From Acidithiobacillus sp. AMEEHan (GTDB taxonomy: Bacteria > Pseudomonadota > Gammaproteobacteria > Acidithiobacillales > Acidithiobacillaceae): 64,000 nucleotides of DNA. Below are positions 37,480 through 47,553 of this stretch, in pieces (position 1 is the first letter of the stretch; the number at the start of each line of letters is the position of its first letter). A program made the position numbers and the translations under genes. The stretch covers positions 186,001 to 250,000 of the forward strand of contig NZ_CP118747.1 in the NCBI RefSeq assembly GCF_030996345.1, written 5' to 3'. Below the pieces are notes generated by a model. It saw nothing but the letters and a program-made list of their open reading frames with translations, was not told where the DNA came from and searched no databases.

Positions 37480-38207
37480 CCATCCTCCCAGGGAAAACGG
37501 GGCAATTCCTCCAGAGCACGCGCCAAGCCGGCACTCCAGCCATCGGCAATGGCTTTGTAAAAGGGGTCGTCGTCGAGCAAGCTCAAACACTCCCCAAGCT
37601 GCAGGCTGTCCGTCCGGTAGATCCCCAGTTCAATGGGCGGACCAACGGTCAGATTACTGCGAATGGTCGAATTCATGGACACCAGGGCGCAACGGGCCGC
37701 CGCTTCAAGGGACAGGGCGGGTTGCACGACACGGTCCAGGATCGGCTTGCCGTATTTGATCTCGCCGATCTGCAAGAAAGGGTGGTCGGCCGACTCGTGG
37801 ATGTAATTGCCCTGGGGGTAGATCAGATAGATGCCGGGGGCGTCGCCAGCAATCTGCCCGCCAAGAATAAAACTCGCCTCGAAGACCGTGTTGGCGGTAT
37901 CCCGACCCGCCTGCACCCGCTGCACATCAGCGCTGAGCCAACCGACGTAATCCGCGGCAGCCGCCAAACTGGGTACCGACCAGAGGTTCTGCGCCGAAGG
38001 CGTCTCCAGATCCTGTCGCAGCCGCTGCACTACCACTTGGGTGGTGGCCAGATTCCCGGACGAGAGCAAACAGAAGAAGCGTTGCCCAGGCAGCACGAAC
38101 TCGTGCATCTTGGAATAGGTATTGACATGATCGGTGCCGGCATTGGTCCGGGAATCGGAGCAAAACACCAAGCCGGCTTCGACATGGATGGCCAAGCAAT
38201 AGGTCAT
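37467..38207 (-). CDS. anbu: Anbu-type proteasome-like peptidase
   Basis: A 246-residue Ntn-hydrolase of the Anbu (ancestral beta-subunit, proteasome-type protease) family. I chose the ATG at 38207, seven bases after GAGGA, rather than 38228. It gives MTYCLAIHVEAGLVFCSDSR, so removal of Met exposes the N-terminal Thr nucleophile. Family blocks GQRFFCLLSSGNLATTQ and SMNSTIRSNLTVGPPIELG are present. It is upstream of the ATP-grasp/alpha-E/transglutaminase operon, the usual Anbu neighbourhood. The reading is a self-assembling peptidase acting on the product or target of the neighbouring ligase genes; its substrate is not known. Confidence 0.9.
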   Translation of the reverse strand: MTYCLAIHVEAGLVFCSDSRTNAGTDHVNTYSKMHEFVLPGQRFFCLLSSGNLATTQVVVQRLRQDLETPSAQNLWSVPSLAAAADYVGWLSADVQRVQAGRDTANTVFEASFILGGQIAGDAPGIYLIYPQGNYIHESADHPFLQIGEIKYGKPILDRVVQPALSLEAAARCALVSMNSTIRSNLTVGPPIELGIYRTDSLQLGECLSLLDDDPFYKAIADGWSAGLARALEELPRFPWEDGASS

Positions 38208-38280
38208 CGAGCAGTCCTCTTCTGTCATGCGGTATATCTGGCCTGATTCTCGCGTAGTTGGCGCCGCTAGGGAAGCCCGA

Positions 38281-38317
38281 AAAAAGGAAAGGGCGCGGGA
38301 TCCTCTCTCCGCGCCCG
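38281..38317 (-). terminator. rho-independent terminator of the porin2 gene
   Basis: On the minus strand GGGCGCGG pairs with CCGCGCCC across a 10-nt loop and is followed by TTTCCTTTTTT, 17 nt after the porin stop. It separates porin2 from the Anbu gene. Confidence 0.85.
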
Positions 38318-38333
38318 AGGGGTGGGCCGATCT

Positions 38334-39506
38334 CTAGAACATGAACCCGGTTTCGAGCATCCCGCGCACCTGACTCTGATTCAGACCACTTTTGCCAAAA
38401 ATCCCCGTGTCTGCCGCCATACTGGCATTTACGTAAGCGAGCTCAGCACGGGCAAAGAAGCCCCCCTGCTGATAGGTGGGCGTGACGGTGAGCGACCAGG
38501 CGTGGGAGCCAGGCCCAAAGCCCGTCAGGTTGGCGGATCCATCGGTCGCTGTGCCCGAGTTGCTGATGTACTCCACCCGTCCTGCCAGGGACACGGTGTC
38601 CGTAAAGCTATAGTCGGCCAGTACCGCAGCGCCGATGGTGCTGGTGGTTTTTGAACCGGCATGCAGGGCCGCAATGGCAGAACCCGGCACTTGCGAGAAC
38701 TGCACGTAGCCAGTCAGACCAAGCTTGTCACCAGCATAAGTATAACCGAGGTCGTAAATTTTCTGATTATTCTGTAATGGTGCAGTTGCCAATGGTTCAT
38801 GAACGTAGTAGGTATGACCCAAATTTCCATCCGCCTGAACGAACACACTGTTTTTCGCATTGATGGCAAAAGCAAGAAGACCGCTCAACCAATTGAACCG
38901 GTTGGAGTAAAACCCATCATTCCAAGAGACGGCGGCCGTGATCGGCCCACTCTTGTAATTCAACTGAACACCCTTGACAATGGCGTTTTCCTGCCCCCAC
39001 AAAAGTCCTCTCTGGATATTCCAGTTTTGGTAGCTGAAGGTGTATTCATCGCCCGTTAGGGTATACAATTTGCCGATCTGGATGTTGAATTCGTCGCTGG
39101 GAGAAAACTGAAGATAGGCTATCGGCAAGGCCCCAAAGCTGCCATTCACATAACTTCCTGTTGAAGCAAAAGGACTACCAAGCGTGATAATATTATACGC
39201 TCCAGCTTGTACCAAAAATTGAATTAGTCCGCTATTTTTAGACACGATGACCATGCCATTGCTGATATCCGCCGAAGCGTTCTTGTTCGCGGGTGTTCCG
39301 GACCCAGCGAAGGCATTGTCCTGCCACATACCATAGGCACTCGCCACGCCTTGCGCGTTGAGCGTCCCCAATGGCCCTGCCGAAAAATGCAGGGGAGCCG
39401 GCAGGCTCAGTGGCGCTGCCTGGGCTTCCTCGCCAGCGAGGATACCACTCAGCGCCAACGCGAAGAGGGGAAGGGGTTTTTTCACAGAAAAATTCTTGCT
39501 GTTCAT
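38334..39506 (-). CDS. outer-membrane porin (BBP2/OmpL-like), intact copy
   Basis: A 390-residue predicted 16-18-strand barrel: signal peptide to about residue 30 (GILAGEEAQA), alternating amphipathic strands with aromatic girdles, and a C-terminal Phe (ETGFMF). The layout resembles the putative beta-barrel porin-2 (OmpL-like) family, e.g. NIQIGKLYTLTGDE and RGLLWGQENAIVKGVQLNY, which I judge likely but not certain. It is a paralogue of the frameshifted porin at 24752-25907. Both lie beside an amtB gene and behind a sigma-54/NtrC-type promoter, so the channel probably admits ammonium or another small nitrogen compound. Confidence 0.8.
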   Translation of the reverse strand: MNSKNFSVKKPLPLFALALSGILAGEEAQAAPLSLPAPLHFSAGPLGTLNAQGVASAYGMWQDNAFAGSGTPANKNASADISNGMVIVSKNSGLIQFLVQAGAYNIITLGSPFASTGSYVNGSFGALPIAYLQFSPSDEFNIQIGKLYTLTGDEYTFSYQNWNIQRGLLWGQENAIVKGVQLNYKSGPITAAVSWNDGFYSNRFNWLSGLLAFAINAKNSVFVQADGNLGHTYYVHEPLATAPLQNNQKIYDLGYTYAGDKLGLTGYVQFSQVPGSAIAALHAGSKTTSTIGAAVLADYSFTDTVSLAGRVEYISNSGTATDGSANLTGFGPGSHAWSLTVTPTYQQGGFFARAELAYVNASMAADTGIFGKSGLNQSQVRGMLETGFMF

Positions 39507-39551
39507 TGTATACGCTCCAAATACGAGATTGTGGTGTTGCGCAAGAGTCTA

Positions 39552-39567
39552 GGCAGAAATCGTGCCC
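39552..39567 (-). promoter_or_regulatory. sigma-54-like promoter of porin2
   Basis: Minus strand GGGCACG-ATTT-CTGCC keeps the invariant GG and GC with 10 bp between. Predicted start near 39541, about 35 nt before the porin ATG. Weaker than the others in the region. Confidence 0.55.
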
Positions 39568-39606
39568 GAAAATTCTGACGAAATTTGGCATTTGCCGTAG
39601 GCTATT

Positions 39607-39655
39607 TGCACCTTTTTAGGGCATAAAGCCCAATAACGCGCACCAGTTTGGGCGA
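39607..39655. promoter_or_regulatory. two weak NtrC-like dyads upstream of porin2
   Basis: TGCACCTTTTTAGGGCA (39607-39623) and CGCACCAGTTTGGGCGA (39639-39655), each with one good half-site and one degraded half. They are 32 bp apart and centred about 74 and 106 bp upstream of the predicted start, the same geometry as at glnA. A hairpin TGGCCTCG/CGAGGCCA (39656-39681) lies next to them, downstream of amtB2. Confidence 0.45.
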
Positions 39656-39703
39656 TGGCCTCGCGATCGACGCCGAGGCCATGCTTAGATCAGTCGACGA
39701 TTG

Positions 39704-40987
39704 TCACATGTAGATTTGCTCGCCGTGCTGGGTGACGTCTAAACCTTCGCGCTCAGCTTCTTCACTTACCCGCAGGCCAACGACCCAGTCGATGATCTTC
39801 AGGAGAATCCAACTGACCACCGCATCGTAGCCTATGGTGATGCCCACGCCAGTTGCCTGCGTCCACAACTGGTGGAGATTGCCTTCGAGAACGCCCGCCG
39901 TGCCACCAATGGCTGCGACCGCGAAGACTCCAGTCAATAGGGCGCCGATGATCCCGCCCACCGCATGGACACCAAAGGCATCCAGCGAATCATCGTAGTT
40001 GAGCCAGTTCTTGACGTAGACCGAGGCCCAGAAGCAACCCACACCCGCGGCAATGCCAATCCACAGCGAACCCATGGGGCCGACAAAGCCGGAGGCCGGG
40101 GTGATCGCCACCAAGCCGGCGACCGCACCGGAGCTCATGCCCAGTACCGTCGGCTTGCCGCGCGCCCACCACTCCACAAACATCCAGGCCAGAGCAGCAG
40201 CAGCTGTCGCAATCTGCGTTACCGCCATGGCCATACCCGCACGGTCACTGGCAGCTACTGCCGAGCCGGCGTTGAAGCCAAACCAGCCAACCCAAAGCAT
40301 CGCCGCGCCCATCAGGGTGAAGAGCAGGTTGGCGGGGTGCATGTTGTCGTGTTTGTAACCCACGCGCTTGCCAATCATCAGGGCGGCCACCAGGCCAGCG
40401 ATACCGGCGTTGATGTGCACCACGGTGCCACCGGCATAATCGAGCACGCCGTCGCTCCCCAACCAACCGCCAGGCCCCCAAACCATGTGGGCGATGGGCG
40501 CGTAGACCAGCAGCGACCACAGGCCGGTAAAGCACAGCAGCGCCGAGAATTTCATGCGCTCGGCAAAGGCACCAACAATGAGCGCGGGGGTGATGATGGC
40601 GAAGGTCATCTGAAAGGTCATATAGACCGATTCCGGGATGGTCGGTGCCAGCGCATTCACGCTATCCAGGCCGAGGCCGTGCAGGAAAAAGCGGCTGGTG
40701 CCACCAATAAAGGCATTGCCGGGCGTGAAGGCCAGAGAATACCCGAAGAACATCCACAGTACGGAAACGAGCGCGGTCACCGCAAAGCTTTGCGCCGCAG
40801 TGGCAAGAATGTTTTTGCGTCGCACCATGCCACCGTAAAACAGCGCCAGACCGGGAATCGTCATCAACAACACCAAGGCGGTCGAGGTCAGCATCCAGGC
40901 GGTATCGCCTCCCTTGAAGGGGGTGGCCGTATCGGCCATGGCCCAGGGACTGGCGAGAAAACTGACTGAGGCAGCAAGTGACGCCAC
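39704..40987 (-). CDS. amt: ammonium transporter (second copy)
   Basis: Amt-family channel of 427 residues with a cleavable N-terminal signal (SPWAMADTAT) followed by eleven helices, unlike the first copy, which lacks the signal. Twin His residues in GTVVHINAG and FGVHAVGG, the Asp in VLDYAGG and the family motif FAERMKFSALL are present. It starts with GTG seven bases after AAGGGAG. No PII gene adjoins it; porin2 lies 197 nt downstream on the same strand with its own promoter. It is predicted to be NtrC-controlled. Confidence 0.95.
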   Translation of the reverse strand: MASLAASVSFLASPWAMADTATPFKGGDTAWMLTSTALVLLMTIPGLALFYGGMVRRKNILATAAQSFAVTALVSVLWMFFGYSLAFTPGNAFIGGTSRFFLHGLGLDSVNALAPTIPESVYMTFQMTFAIITPALIVGAFAERMKFSALLCFTGLWSLLVYAPIAHMVWGPGGWLGSDGVLDYAGGTVVHINAGIAGLVAALMIGKRVGYKHDNMHPANLLFTLMGAAMLWVGWFGFNAGSAVAASDRAGMAMAVTQIATAAAALAWMFVEWWARGKPTVLGMSSGAVAGLVAITPASGFVGPMGSLWIGIAAGVGCFWASVYVKNWLNYDDSLDAFGVHAVGGIIGALLTGVFAVAAIGGTAGVLEGNLHQLWTQATGVGITIGYDAVVSWILLKIIDWVVGLRVSEEAEREGLDVTQHGEQIYM

Positions 40988-41077
40988 CCCAAGGCTCCCT
41001 TTCGTATCATATACGCTCCTTAGACTATCTATTTGATTGTAAGGTCAAATCGTCCCCAAAATGGACGATTTCCCTTG

Positions 41078-41093
41078 AGCAAAAAGCGGGCCA
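41078..41093 (-). promoter_or_regulatory. sigma-54 promoter of amtB2
   Basis: Minus strand TGGCCCG-CTTT-TTGCT, one mismatch to the -24/-12 consensus. Predicted start near 41067, leaving an 80-nt leader. Confidence 0.7.
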
Positions 41094-41143
41094 TATTATC
41101 CAAGACGGAAAAACAAAGGGTTAGAAACTTCCTTCTTCCTGCT

Positions 41144-41160
41144 TGCACCAAGACAGTGCA
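41144..41160. promoter_or_regulatory. NtrC-binding dyad upstream of amtB2
   Basis: TGCACCAAGACAGTGCA matches the dyad pattern in both halves and is centred about 85 bp upstream of the predicted amtB2 start. A further half-site TGCACC lies at 41171-41176. The rest of the 270-bp gap to htpG holds no gene. Confidence 0.65.
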
Positions 41161-41259
41161 TCAGCAGCCCTGCACCCTTACCCTTGATTTTTTCGCAAGG
41201 CATCCCAATCTTCGCCGGCGAAGGCCAGTATGGCGTAGGGTGAAATTTCAGGAGAAGAC

Positions 41260-43149
41260 ATGGCAGCACCAAAAGAAACGATGCAGTTCCAGACCGAAGT
41301 CAATCAGCTTCTACAACTGATGATTCACTCGCTCTATTCCAATAAGGAGATCTTCCTCCGCGAGTTGCTCTCCAATGCCTCCGACGCCTGTGACAAGCTC
41401 CGCTTTGAGGCCTTGTCCGATCCGGCACTACTGGAAGGGAGCGGCGACCTGCGGGTAGACGTAGACTTCGATCCAGAAGCCCACACCATCACCATCCGCG
41501 ACAATGGCATCGGCATGAGTCGCGACGAAGTCATCGCCAACATCGGTACCATCGCCAAGTCTGGTACCCGGGAGTTCTTCCAGCGCCTCAGCGGCGATCA
41601 GGCAAAGGATGCGCAACTCATCGGGCAGTTTGGCGTCGGCTTCTATTCCGCTTTCATCGTCGCCGAGCGCGTCACCCTGAATACCCGCCGCGCCGGCATG
41701 GAGCCCCAGCATGGGGTACGCTGGGAATCCGATGGTACCGGCGTCTACACTCTGGAAACGGTCGAGCTGCCGGCCCGCGGTACGGAAATCATTCTCCACA
41801 TCCGCGAAGACGAGCGCACGGACCTACTCAACTCCTGGCGCCTGCGCTCCATCATTAGCAAATACTCGGACCACATTCCCCTACCCATCCGTATGCGCAA
41901 GCTCGGCGAGGACGGCAAGCCGAGCGAAGAATGGGAAACCGTCAACAAGGCTTCGGCCCTCTGGCAGCGCCCCAAGTCCGAGATCAGCGAGGAGGAGTAC
42001 AAGGAATTCTACCAACACGTCAGCCACGATTTTGGCGAGCCCCTAGCTTGGGTGCACAATCGCGTCGAGGGTAGGCTGGAATACACTTCCCTCTTATACA
42101 TCCCGAGCAAGGCGCCCTTCGATCTCTGGGACCAGAAGCAAACGCATGGCATCAAACTCTATGTGCAGCGCGTCTTCATCATGGACGACGCCGAGCAGCT
42201 CCTGCCGCGTTACCTGCGCTTCGTGCGCGGCGTGATCGACTCCAGCGATTTGCCCCTGAACGTTTCCCGGGAAATTCTGCAGGGTAATCGCAGCATCGAA
42301 CAGATGCGCTCCGGGGCCACCAAACGCATTTTGGGGCTGCTGGAGGAGATCGCCGAAAAAGATCCAGAAAAATATCAGAAGTTCTGGAACGAATTCGGGC
42401 GAGTATTGAAAGAGGGCCCAGGCGAGGACTTCAGCAACCGCGAGCAGATCGCCAAACTCCTGCGCTTTGCCAGCACTCATAGCGATACCGAGGCGCAAAA
42501 CGTCTCTCTGGCCGAGTATGTCGGACGGATGAAGGAAGGGCAGGACAAGATCTACTACATCACTGCCGATTCCTTCCTCGCCGCCAAGAATAGCCCACAA
42601 CTCGAAGTCCTACGTAAGAAAGGCATCGAAGTTCTGCTCCTCAGCGACCGAGTAGATGAGTGGCTCACCAGCCACCTGCACGAATTCGAGGGCAAATCCC
42701 TAGTTTCTGCCGCCAAGGGTGACCTGGATCTCGGCGCCATCGAAAGCGAAGAGGAAAAGAAAGCGCAGGAAGAAAGCGAGAAGGCCGCCGAGGGATTGGT
42801 CGAGCGGATCAAGACCGCCCTGGGGGACCGCGTCGAGGCGGTGCGGGTTTCTCATCGTCTTACCAGCTCTCCCTCCTGCATCGTCCTCGGCGAGCGCGAC
42901 ATGGCGCTCTACATGCAACAACTACTCAAGCAGGCCGGGCACGAGCTACCCAGCAGTAAGCCGACCCTGGAGATCAATCCTCAGCACCCCATGCTGGCGC
43001 GCATCGAAAAGGAGACGGATGAAACCCGCTTTGGCGAATGGTCTGCGCTCCTCCTCGATCAGGCGATTCTGGCGGAAGGCGGACAGCTGGAGGATCCCGC
43101 GAGCTTTGTCGCACGCCTGAACCAGCTCATGCTCGCCTTGGCAGACTGA
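41260..43149 (+). CDS. htpG: chaperone HtpG (Hsp90)
   Basis: Bacterial Hsp90, an ATP-dependent dimeric chaperone. 629 residues with the GHKL ATPase domain ([39 protein letters not shown]), the middle domain ([30 protein letters not shown]) and the C-terminal dimerisation domain. The ATG at 41260 follows AGGAGAAG. A heat-shock promoter was not recognised in the gap that it shares with amtB2. Confidence 0.98.
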   Translation: MAAPKETMQFQTEVNQLLQLMIHSLYSNKEIFLRELLSNASDACDKLRFEALSDPALLEGSGDLRVDVDFDPEAHTITIRDNGIGMSRDEVIANIGTIAKSGTREFFQRLSGDQAKDAQLIGQFGVGFYSAFIVAERVTLNTRRAGMEPQHGVRWESDGTGVYTLETVELPARGTEIILHIREDERTDLLNSWRLRSIISKYSDHIPLPIRMRKLGEDGKPSEEWETVNKASALWQRPKSEISEEEYKEFYQHVSHDFGEPLAWVHNRVEGRLEYTSLLYIPSKAPFDLWDQKQTHGIKLYVQRVFIMDDAEQLLPRYLRFVRGVIDSSDLPLNVSREILQGNRSIEQMRSGATKRILGLLEEIAEKDPEKYQKFWNEFGRVLKEGPGEDFSNREQIAKLLRFASTHSDTEAQNVSLAEYVGRMKEGQDKIYYITADSFLAAKNSPQLEVLRKKGIEVLLLSDRVDEWLTSHLHEFEGKSLVSAAKGDLDLGAIESEEEKKAQEESEKAAEGLVERIKTALGDRVEAVRVSHRLTSSPSCIVLGERDMALYMQQLLKQAGHELPSSKPTLEINPQHPMLARIEKETDETRFGEWSALLLDQAILAEGGQLEDPASFVARLNQLMLALAD

Positions 43150-43172
43150 AGCATCCCCAATGCGCCTCGTAG

Positions 43173-43200
43173 CGGCCCCGGGTGGGGCCGTTGTCATTTT
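43173..43200 (+). terminator. terminator of htpG
   Basis: CGGCCCC-GGGT-GGGGCCG hairpin 24 nt after the htpG stop, followed by TTGTCATTTT. It lies between htpG and the convergent GGDEF-EAL gene. Confidence 0.7.
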
Positions 43201-43251
43201 GCGGCCCGCATTCGCGCCACAGCCAGAGGCGGCCAGGACTGTCTTGCGTTG

Positions 43252-45975
43252 TCACACCTTCCGTGGGGATAACAGTCGCTGTTGCTCCCAAAGAATGTCC
43301 AGATCGCGCAGCGCGACTGGCGGGCTGCCGTGGAGCAGGGTCGGCATCAGCCAGTGGTACCAGGTGAAGAAGGCCGATTCTGGCAAGGGTGGCGCGAGGA
43401 GATAGCCCTGGAGATAGCGCCCACCCATGGCATGCCAGAGGCGCAACTCTTCGGGGGCGGCAATGCCCTCAGCCACCAGACGTATGCCGGTCAGGCGACT
43501 GAGCAACTGGGCGGCACCAGCGACACTGAAGTTTGCAAGCTCATGGCGAAATTGGCGAATGAACCTCTGGTCCAGCTTGAGCTCGTCGAAGGGGAGCTGA
43601 GCGACAGAAAGCAGAGAAGAATATCCGGTCCCGAAATCGTCCATGGACAATTGATAGCCCAGTTCCCGGCAACGCTCCATGACCGGACGAATGGGACCTC
43701 GTCCCAAAATGCCACTGGTCTCGGTCAGCTCTAGGACCAGTCCCTCGCCGTCGGGACAAATTTCCCGAAGATCATCAATGAATTCCGGAGCCAGAAAGTG
43801 GCGCGCACCGATGTTCAGAGAGATGGACCAATCCCGCAAACCGTAGCGGTCCACTTCCTGGCGCAGCCGACAGGCCTCGCTCAGGGCATGGCGACCCAAG
43901 ATACGGATCAGGCGCGGGTTCTCCTCCACATAGGGCATAAACTTCCCCGGCCCAAGCCAGCCGCCCTCGGGTTTGCGCCAGCGGACCAGCATTTCGCAAC
44001 CGTTAACGCGATGCTGCAGAAGATCACCCTTGGGTTGCAGGAAGAAGGCCAGCTCGCCACCCTCGATGGCGCCCTCGAAGTAACGATGCACGTGCAAACG
44101 ACGGGCGGCACGATTACGGACGAAACCTTCATACTCCCGCCAAGTGTTGCGCCCATCCAGTTTCGCTTGCGCGAGAGCCTCGCTGGCTTGATGGAAGAGC
44201 TCTGAAACCGGCGCGACATTCTCAGAACTTTGCGCCCAACCCAGAGAAGCGGTCAGGTGGCTGCCCAGAACCTGTTGTCCTGCCCTGGTGATAGCTGCGG
44301 CGATTTGACGGCTGGCAGCGGCAGGCGTCTGGGCGGCGTCGAGCAGTATGGCAAATTCATCTCCACCAATGCGGCCGAGAAGAGCTTCCGCAGGCAGGGC
44401 CTGCCGGATTTCCCTGGCGATTTCCTCGAGGCAGCGATCGGTCTCGGTATCCCCGTGAACGGTGTTTAGCTCGTTGAAATAATCAAGATCAAGAACGGCT
44501 AACCAGCCCGTTTTCCTATTGGCTAACGCCTGCTCGGCAAGCCGCAGGAAGTGCTGACGATTGGGCAGATTGGTCAGTGAATCGAAGTGTAGGAGACGGT
44601 ACTGCTCTTCCGCTTCGAGCTTGGAGCGAGCAAAGCGCTCCAGATCATTGGCAATCTGATCCCAACGCTCCACCAGTTCCTTCCCGAAAAGTCGTTGTTG
44701 CAAGCGCGGGATTTCCAGAACGAAAACGCCAAGCGGCGGTCGTTTTGGTCCTTGTAATAGCGGCCAGACGATCACCTCGCGCAGTCCGCGCAGGGCGGGA
44801 TACTGCTCGCAGACCTGGGCCCAGACGCCGGAGATGTGGGGGCTGTGGCGATCCACGCGTTGCCGGCGCAAAAAGGCCAGAACCGGGAAAACCCGTCCCC
44901 AGGGCGCGATGCTCTCGTCCAGGGGCAGGGGCAGTTGGCGGATGGCGTCGCGCAACGAGGCGTTGGCCCCGCAGACGGCGATTAGGCGCAGGGCGCGCTG
45001 CTCCTCATCGGCCAAGGCCACGTAGGCCAGGTGGGCATGGGTCGCATGCACACTCAGCTCCACCAGGCGTCGGAAGAGTTCTGGCGGGGCTGCCTCGGCG
45101 AGCATCTGGCTGCGCAACTGTTCCTGCACCCAGCGGAAACGCAGGCTCATGTCGCGCCGGTAAAGCCAGAATAAGAGCAAGAGAGCACCGACGAGTTCGA
45201 GGACGACAAGGGTACCGGCGCTCCACCAAATGCGGCGTAGGGTGGCCTGGGTCGTAGCGGGAATGGCACTGTTCCAGAAGACACGCAGGGTCCACGGGGT
45301 GTCGCTCACTGCCAAGGCAGAGCTTCGCCATCCGGGTAGGGACTGTGCCGGTCCCCAGAAGCCACGCCGCCAGGTAGCCAGCGCTGTCCCGCCGTCGTAG
45401 AGGGAGAAGACGAAATCGTTGGACGAGGGCGGACCACGAAAGAGTAACTGAGCGCTACAGGCCCGGGCGTTCTGGAGATTCTGCACCCGGAGTGGGATCC
45501 CCAGGAAGCCATCGCCGCGCGGGAATGGCTGGTCGAGCTCGCAGACCACGTCGGGGCGCAGGCCAGAGCCTCGCGGCACGCAATCCTTCAGGGTGGCATG
45601 GAGCGGCTTGCCCAGACCTGCGCACGCGGAGTCATGCAGGTAGGGGCTTGCATGTTGTTGCAGGCGTAAGGCCGCCACTTGGGCTGCTGGGTCCAGGCTA
45701 CTGGGGGTGATCAACGCACGGGCATGGACCTGGAGCATCACTCCCAACAGATCGCTCATGCGGTTGAGATTGTCCTTGGCGCGCTGCTCGATGTGGGCGG
45801 CGGTCTCTCGGCGTATGGTGGATTGCCACTGCCAAGCAAACAGTATCGTGGTAATGACGAGGAGCAGCGAGAGAGCCATCGCGGCGCCGTATACCAGCAG
45901 GCTACGCCGCAAGAATGGATCGCCGTGACTACTGATATCCAACTCGAGCGAACGAGGTTCAGGGTCATCGCGCAT
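43252..45975 (-). CDS. membrane-bound GGDEF-EAL cyclic-di-GMP protein
   Basis: A 907-residue protein predicted to make and/or break cyclic di-GMP. Order: N-terminal membrane helix (about 23-48), a periplasmic sensor segment of about 200 residues with several Cys, a second helix (about 270-293), a GAF-like region (300-450), a GGDEF domain with intact [12 protein letters not shown], and an EAL domain. The EAL signature reads EMLVRW, but the other catalytic residues ([28 protein letters not shown]) are present. It is the last gene of the chemotaxis operon, overlapping cheB by 11 nt, so motility and cyclic di-GMP output are likely linked. Confidence 0.9.
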   Translation of the reverse strand: MRDDPEPRSLELDISSHGDPFLRRSLLVYGAAMALSLLLVITTILFAWQWQSTIRRETAAHIEQRAKDNLNRMSDLLGVMLQVHARALITPSSLDPAAQVAALRLQQHASPYLHDSACAGLGKPLHATLKDCVPRGSGLRPDVVCELDQPFPRGDGFLGIPLRVQNLQNARACSAQLLFRGPPSSNDFVFSLYDGGTALATWRRGFWGPAQSLPGWRSSALAVSDTPWTLRVFWNSAIPATTQATLRRIWWSAGTLVVLELVGALLLLFWLYRRDMSLRFRWVQEQLRSQMLAEAAPPELFRRLVELSVHATHAHLAYVALADEEQRALRLIAVCGANASLRDAIRQLPLPLDESIAPWGRVFPVLAFLRRQRVDRHSPHISGVWAQVCEQYPALRGLREVIVWPLLQGPKRPPLGVFVLEIPRLQQRLFGKELVERWDQIANDLERFARSKLEAEEQYRLLHFDSLTNLPNRQHFLRLAEQALANRKTGWLAVLDLDYFNELNTVHGDTETDRCLEEIAREIRQALPAEALLGRIGGDEFAILLDAAQTPAAASRQIAAAITRAGQQVLGSHLTASLGWAQSSENVAPVSELFHQASEALAQAKLDGRNTWREYEGFVRNRAARRLHVHRYFEGAIEGGELAFFLQPKGDLLQHRVNGCEMLVRWRKPEGGWLGPGKFMPYVEENPRLIRILGRHALSEACRLRQEVDRYGLRDWSISLNIGARHFLAPEFIDDLREICPDGEGLVLELTETSGILGRGPIRPVMERCRELGYQLSMDDFGTGYSSLLSVAQLPFDELKLDQRFIRQFRHELANFSVAGAAQLLSRLTGIRLVAEGIAAPEELRLWHAMGGRYLQGYLLAPPLPESAFFTWYHWLMPTLLHGSPPVALRDLDILWEQQRLLSPRKV

Positions 45976-47035
45976 GGGCCCCTCCGGTCAGCTCCTGCAA
46001 ACGGTGGGGGATTCGCTCCAGGGGAAGGATTTCATCGACGCCGCCGAGGCGAATCGCCTCCTTGGGCATACCGAACACCACGCAGCTCTCCTCGTCCTGC
46101 GCCAGGGTTCGCGCGCCCGCCTGATGCATGGCCGCAAGCCCTTGCGCACCGTCGTCGCCCATACCGGTCATGATCACGCCCCAGGCGTTACGCCCGGCCA
46201 CCTCGGCCACCGAGCGAAAAAGAACATCTACCGAAGGCCGGTGGTGCTTCACCAGCGGAGCGTCGAAGACCTGTACGATAAATTGAGCACCAGAACGGGC
46301 CAAACGCATATGTTTCCCACCCGGAGCGATGAGTGCCCTGCCGCTCAGCACCCGGTCGCCATCCATTGCCTCGCGTACCTCGAGGGTGCTGATCGAGTTC
46401 AGCCGCGCAGCAAAGGCGGCAGTGAATTTTTCTGGCATATGCTGGACGATCACCAGGCCCGGCAGCGTGGCGGGGAGTCGCTGCAAGACAAATTCCAAAG
46501 CCTGGGTGCCGCCGGTACTGGTACCCATAGCGATGACTTTTTCCGTGCTGCGCTGGGCAAGCAGTTGCAAGCCAGAACTTAGCGCGGCTTTGGCGGGGGT
46601 GGCTGGCGCGCCAGCTTGCGGCAGTGCTCGCACCCGCGCCCGTGCCGCGGTTTTGACCGCCTGAATGATCGCCGGCGCGTCCTTCTGCAAAAATTCCCGC
46701 ACGCCGGACTGCGGCTTGGTAATGATCTGCACGGCGCCGGCGGCTAGAGCATCAACGGCGAATTGGCTGCCCGACTCGGCCAGACTCGAACAGATGAGTA
46801 CCGGGAGAGGATGCTCGGCCATGATCTTGCGTAGAAAGCTGATGCCGTCCATGCGCGGCATCTCGATATCGACGATCAGGACATCAGGCCACTGGCCCTG
46901 AATGCGCTGCCAGGCAAAGAGAGGATCCTGAGCCGTTCCCTGCACCTCAATGTTGGGATCTTTGGCAAGGGCCGCCTGCAGTATCTGCCGGACCACGGCG
47001 GAGTCATCCACAATAAAAACGCGGATGGGATTCAC
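45965..47035 (-). CDS. cheB: chemotaxis protein-glutamate methylesterase CheB
   Basis: Response regulator-methylesterase that removes methyl groups from chemoreceptors and deamidates them; 356 residues. The receiver domain has phosphoacceptor Asp56 ([12 protein letters not shown]). The catalytic domain has Ser in [11 protein letters not shown], His in QHMPEKF and Asp in [10 protein letters not shown]. The frame is open far upstream, but GTG at 47035 overlaps the cheD stop (GTGA) and gives the normal start [11 protein letters not shown]. Confidence 0.96.
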   Translation of the reverse strand: MNPIRVFIVDDSAVVRQILQAALAKDPNIEVQGTAQDPLFAWQRIQGQWPDVLIVDIEMPRMDGISFLRKIMAEHPLPVLICSSLAESGSQFAVDALAAGAVQIITKPQSGVREFLQKDAPAIIQAVKTAARARVRALPQAGAPATPAKAALSSGLQLLAQRSTEKVIAMGTSTGGTQALEFVLQRLPATLPGLVIVQHMPEKFTAAFAARLNSISTLEVREAMDGDRVLSGRALIAPGGKHMRLARSGAQFIVQVFDAPLVKHHRPSVDVLFRSVAEVAGRNAWGVIMTGMGDDGAQGLAAMHQAGARTLAQDEESCVVFGMPKEAIRLGGVDEILPLERIPHRLQELTGGAHAR

Positions 47036-47553
47036 GAGGATTTCCGCCAGATCTGGGCACCATTGCCGACAAAACGCAACTGCACCTCCCCCGAATGGAG
47101 ATGAAAAGAGAGGTTGCGATGACCCTCGCCACCAACATGCACGCCCTGCAGATCGAAACCGGCATCGCGCACAAGCGTGCTGGCGGCGCGGATATTGCGA
47201 CAGGGGACATCGGTGCATGGGTCGTCGCCAGCCATTGAGTCCTTGTTCGAATACCTGCCGAGCATGTTGCCGCCACCAAAAATCTTGCAGTGAAAGTCGC
47301 CTGCCCGCCTTCCCTGCTGCTGCAACGCGTGCAGCAGGGCAGCAATGGCCTCTTCCCCATAACGGCCATCCAGGCGACCGTCCGAGGTACCAAAACGGCG
47401 CGGCAGAAGAAAATGGCACATGCCTCCCATGTGCGTCTGTGGGTGCCATAGTGTCACGGCGATACAGGAGCCCAACAAAGTGCGCAGCACCAGATCTGGG
47501 CCGCCGAAGTACCAATCCCCAGGCTGCAGAAAGATCTCTCGGTGTGCATTCAT
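47032..47553 (-). CDS. cheD: chemoreceptor glutamine deamidase CheD
   Basis: Deamidates receptor glutamines and tunes adaptation; 173 residues from the ATG at 47553, which overlaps the cheR stop as ATGA. The catalytic Cys and His lie in [13 protein letters not shown] and GGMCHFLLP, and KIFGGGNML is also typical. The N-terminal extension of the open frame to 47673 reads through cheR and is not used. Confidence 0.93.
   Translation of the reverse strand: MNAHREIFLQPGDWYFGGPDLVLRTLLGSCIAVTLWHPQTHMGGMCHFLLPRRFGTSDGRLDGRYGEEAIAALLHALQQQGRRAGDFHCKIFGGGNMLGRYSNKDSMAGDDPCTDVPCRNIRAASTLVRDAGFDLQGVHVGGEGHRNLSFHLHSGEVQLRFVGNGAQIWRKSS

Noticed and set aside
39965-40969. 334-codon plus-strand frame opposite amtB2
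   Set aside because: Shadow of the ammonium transporter; product His/Arg-rich and featureless.
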